Part shown: one piece after another, positions 62,258 to 64,000 of the stretch
Layout: each line of letters begins with the position of its first letter
How positions within the stretch are numbered: position 1 is the stretch's first letter
NCBI RefSeq assembly: GCF_046244365.1
Contig: NZ_CP176395.1
Coordinates: 5,828,001 to 5,892,000 of the forward strand
Direction of reading: 5' to 3'
Origin: Paenibacillus_V sp046244365
GTDB lineage: Bacteria > Bacillota > Bacilli > Paenibacillales > NBRC-103111
DNA: 64,000 nt
The notes under the pieces: generated by a model
The model's input: the letters and a program-made list of their open reading frames with translations, nothing else
What the model was told of the DNA's origin: nothing
The model's database searches: none
Program-made: the position numbers and the translations under genes

Positions 62258-63061
62258 TCAGCCTCGCAGTTCTTCGATTCGATGTGGATGCGTATACACA
62301 TTCAGAGAACGATTCCGCACAAATCCTACGGCGGTAATGCCGAGGTCATCCGCCAGTTGGAGTGCGAGCTCCGTCGGGGCCGATTTGGACAAGATGACTT
62401 CGCACCCGATTTTGGCTACCTTCAACAAGATTTCAGACGAAATGCGACCGCTAAAAACGATAATTTTGTCATGCAATTCGATCTCGTGCTTCAAGCAGTA
62501 TCCGTATATTTTATCCAAAGCATTATGCCTGCCTATGTCCATTCTCGACAACACGATATCGTTTCTGTCGCAAAGCGCGGCGTTATGAACGCCTCCGGTA
62601 TCTTGGAACGTTTGCGCCGAGTTTTGCATGCCGCGCATTAAACGAAAGCAGTCTTCAAACGACAACGTGACATGAGCTTCCTTTACCGTTTTGGCCATTC
62701 TCGCATCGTTCATGAAATAGAAGCCTTGCCTGCTCTTCCCGCAGCAAGAAGTAATATACCGTTTCGAATGAAAATTTTGATAGAATGCATTTACTTTGTC
62801 CGTCTTAACGTGAACAAACCCTTCCGCTTCTTGATACCAAATATCGTCAATATCGTCATACCTTTGAATAACGCCTTCCGAGGCCAAAAAGCCTACCACC
62901 ATATCCTCGACATACTCCGGCGTGCACACCACGGTGGCAAATTCCTGCTGGTTGATTTTGATCGTAACCGGGTGCTCGGTCACTACGGTGTCCTGCAAGC
63001 GTTCGATTTCACCATCCCGATACCGGATAATGTGACGCTTCACGTCCGTCGGCTTCCCCAT
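62258..63061 (-). CDS. fdhD: Formate dehydrogenase accessory sulfurtransferase FdhD
   Basis: The 267-residue protein is FdhD, which moves sulfur from a cysteine desulfurase to the molybdenum cofactor of formate dehydrogenase. Conserved parts are TPEYVEDMVVGFLASEGVI, TSCCGKSR (C106 and C107), DTGGVHNAAL, DIGRHNALDKI and FVRNRSLNVY. In E. coli the sulfur-carrying pair is C-x-x-C; here two adjacent Cys are followed by GKS, as seen in Bacillus-type proteins. It starts 45 bases after the moaA stop codon, after AAAGGAGTGAGCGT, so it is the second gene of a moaA-fdhD operon. No formate dehydrogenase gene lies in the window. Confidence 0.93.
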   Translation of the reverse strand: MGKPTDVKRHIIRYRDGEIERLQDTVVTEHPVTIKINQQEFATVVCTPEYVEDMVVGFLASEGVIQRYDDIDDIWYQEAEGFVHVKTDKVNAFYQNFHSKRYITSCCGKSRQGFYFMNDARMAKTVKEAHVTLSFEDCFRLMRGMQNSAQTFQDTGGVHNAALCDRNDIVLSRMDIGRHNALDKIYGYCLKHEIELHDKIIVFSGRISSEILLKVAKIGCEVILSKSAPTELALQLADDLGITAVGFVRNRSLNVYTHPHRIEELRG

Positions 63062-63106
63062 ACGCTCACTCCTTTATCAAGCATTCCGCACTTCGGAAGG
63101 ATCAGG

Positions 63107-64000
63107 TCATCCTCCGATATGATGCATTTCAATCTTGGAGGATACTTTCGTATGGTTCAGCCTCTCTTCGGAATAACGGTCTGTTCGGCCTCTCCAAATG
63201 TTCTCGATATCGTCTCTTATCTCATCGTCGGTTTGACCGGATCGAAGCTTGTCACGAAGCTCGTGTCCTTTGGATGCGAACAAGCAAGTGTATAAGGAGC
63301 CTTCCGCTGAAATTCGCGCGCGCGTGCATGTCGAACAAAAAGCATCGGTAACCGATGAAATAATGCCGATTTCCTCCGTTCCTCCTTTGTAACGATAACG
63401 CGCTGCCACTTCTCCCTTATACCCGGCCTCAACAGGTTCCAACGGCATATGCCGATGAATCAAATCGATAATTTGCTGTTTGGAAACCACTTGATCCAAT
63501 TTCCAGCCGTTCGCGTTGCCGACATCCATAAATTCAATAAACCGCAAGCTATGCTTCTTTTCCCGAAAATATTCGGCCATGGGCAAAATATCCCGATCGT
63601 TCACGCCTTTTTGAACAACCATATTAATTTTCACTTGCATGCCGGCTTGCTCCGCTGCGTCTATGCCATCCAGTACGGCTTGGACACCGCTTTTCCCGCC
63701 GTTCATCTGACGGAATCGTTCATCATCAAGCGAATCCAGACTTACCGTGACTCTTTCCATTCCTGCCGCCCGCAGCTCTCCCGCATATTTCGGCAGAAGC
63801 ACACCGTTTGTCGTTAAAGCGATATCGGAGACTCCCTCGATCTGACGCAGCGAACCGATTAACGAAGGCAGGTCTTTTCTGAGCAGCGGCTCCCCGCCGG
63901 TAATACGCAGCTTTGTAACGCCTAAGGAAACAAATATGGCAGCGATACGCGTAATTTCCTCGAACGTCAGTATTTTATCTTTCGGTAAGAACGGGTAGTC
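63107..64000 (-). CDS. moaA: GTP 3',8-cyclase MoaA, C-terminal about 298 residues (5' end beyond the window)
   Basis: The frame is open from the right edge to the stop at 63107, and its left part ends in the MoaA signature GRTDRYSEER and the tail HHIGG, whose terminal Gly-Gly is needed for activity. Visible are LRITGGEPLLRKDL (radical-SAM barrel), FIEFMDVGNANGW, and the C-terminal 4Fe-4S ligands FCSTC (two Cys) and TCLFA. The enzyme makes the first pterin intermediate of molybdenum cofactor from GTP. The N-terminal C-x3-C-x2-C cluster motif lies outside the window. The gene is the upstream partner of fdhD in one operon. Confidence 0.95.
   Translation of the reverse strand, partial: DYPFLPKDKILTFEEITRIAAIFVSLGVTKLRITGGEPLLRKDLPSLIGSLRQIEGVSDIALTTNGVLLPKYAGELRAAGMERVTVSLDSLDDERFRQMNGGKSGVQAVLDGIDAAEQAGMQVKINMVVQKGVNDRDILPMAEYFREKKHSLRFIEFMDVGNANGWKLDQVVSKQQIIDLIHRHMPLEPVEAGYKGEVAARYRYKGGTEEIGIISSVTDAFCSTCTRARISAEGSLYTCLFASKGHELRDKLRSGQTDDEIRDDIENIWRGRTDRYSEERLNHTKVSSKIEMHHIGG

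Overview
The window reads as chromosomal DNA of a spore-forming, carbohydrate-scavenging member of the Paenibacillaceae (Paenibacillus or Cohnella type). The reasons are the GC-rich coding style with strong AGGAGG ribosome binding sites, the many CUT1-type sugar ABC importers without their own ATPase, a transmembrane AraC-type regulator, DUF5696, FIMAH and copper-amine-oxidase-N-like domains, a YheC/YheD spore-coat ATP-grasp protein and a short collagen-like protein. This assignment comes from gene content only. I saw no tRNA, rRNA, CRISPR array, transposase or phage gene.

Region 1 (1-31.4 kb, all on the minus strand) is one long accessory glycan locus. Transcription starts at a strong sigma-A promoter near 31.5 kb with a GH38 alpha-mannosidase, a PfkB-type kinase and a DapA-type lyase. 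A tightly overlapped block follows: a membrane-anchored binding protein with duplicated N-terminal modules, two permeases, an extracellular NHL-propeller/TPR protein, a YIP1-type membrane protein, a DUF5696 protein, two more permeases and a lipoprotein binding protein. After that come cytoplasmic enzymes: three metallophosphoesterases, two histidine phosphatases, an endonuclease/exonuclease/phosphatase-fold protein, two Gfo/Idh oxidoreductases, two complete and one partial sugar-phosphate-isomerase-like TIM barrels, a PhyH dioxygenase, a GDSL hydrolase and a beta-propeller/alpha-barrel fusion. Two spacers of about 0.4 kb inside the run are filled with small inverted repeats.

Region 2 (31.8-37.5 kb) holds the only plus-strand gene before 58.9 kb, an ABC exporter, and a convergent LtaS-like membrane sulfatase, separated by hairpin- and repeat-rich spacers. 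Region 3 (37.5-53.3 kb) is a second glycan locus on the minus strand: an LplB/YtcP-type importer with its lipoprotein, a GHL6-like glycoside hydrolase and an AraC-type membrane regulator, followed by three separately promoted exported or accessory enzymes (DUF4838 protein, pectate-lyase-superfamily protein, SGNH hydrolase). CcpA (cre)-like sites lie before two of these.

Region 4 (53.6-64 kb) is mixed. It has a DUF3817 protein, a copper-amine-oxidase-N-like envelope protein, a two-gene operon of a SelA-like PLP enzyme and an unrecognised protein behind a LacI-type palindrome, a divergent spore-surface pair, MarR and GntR regulators, and a moaA-fdhD operon that runs in from the right edge.

Working model (inference): the exported and anchored proteins of regions 1 and 3 bind and cut branched host or plant glycans, the importers bring in oligosaccharides using a shared MsmX-type ATPase encoded elsewhere, and the cytoplasmic enzymes remove mannose and phosphate and feed sugars into central metabolism. 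The unusual density of phosphoester hydrolases suggests a phosphorylated glycan or inositol-containing substrate.
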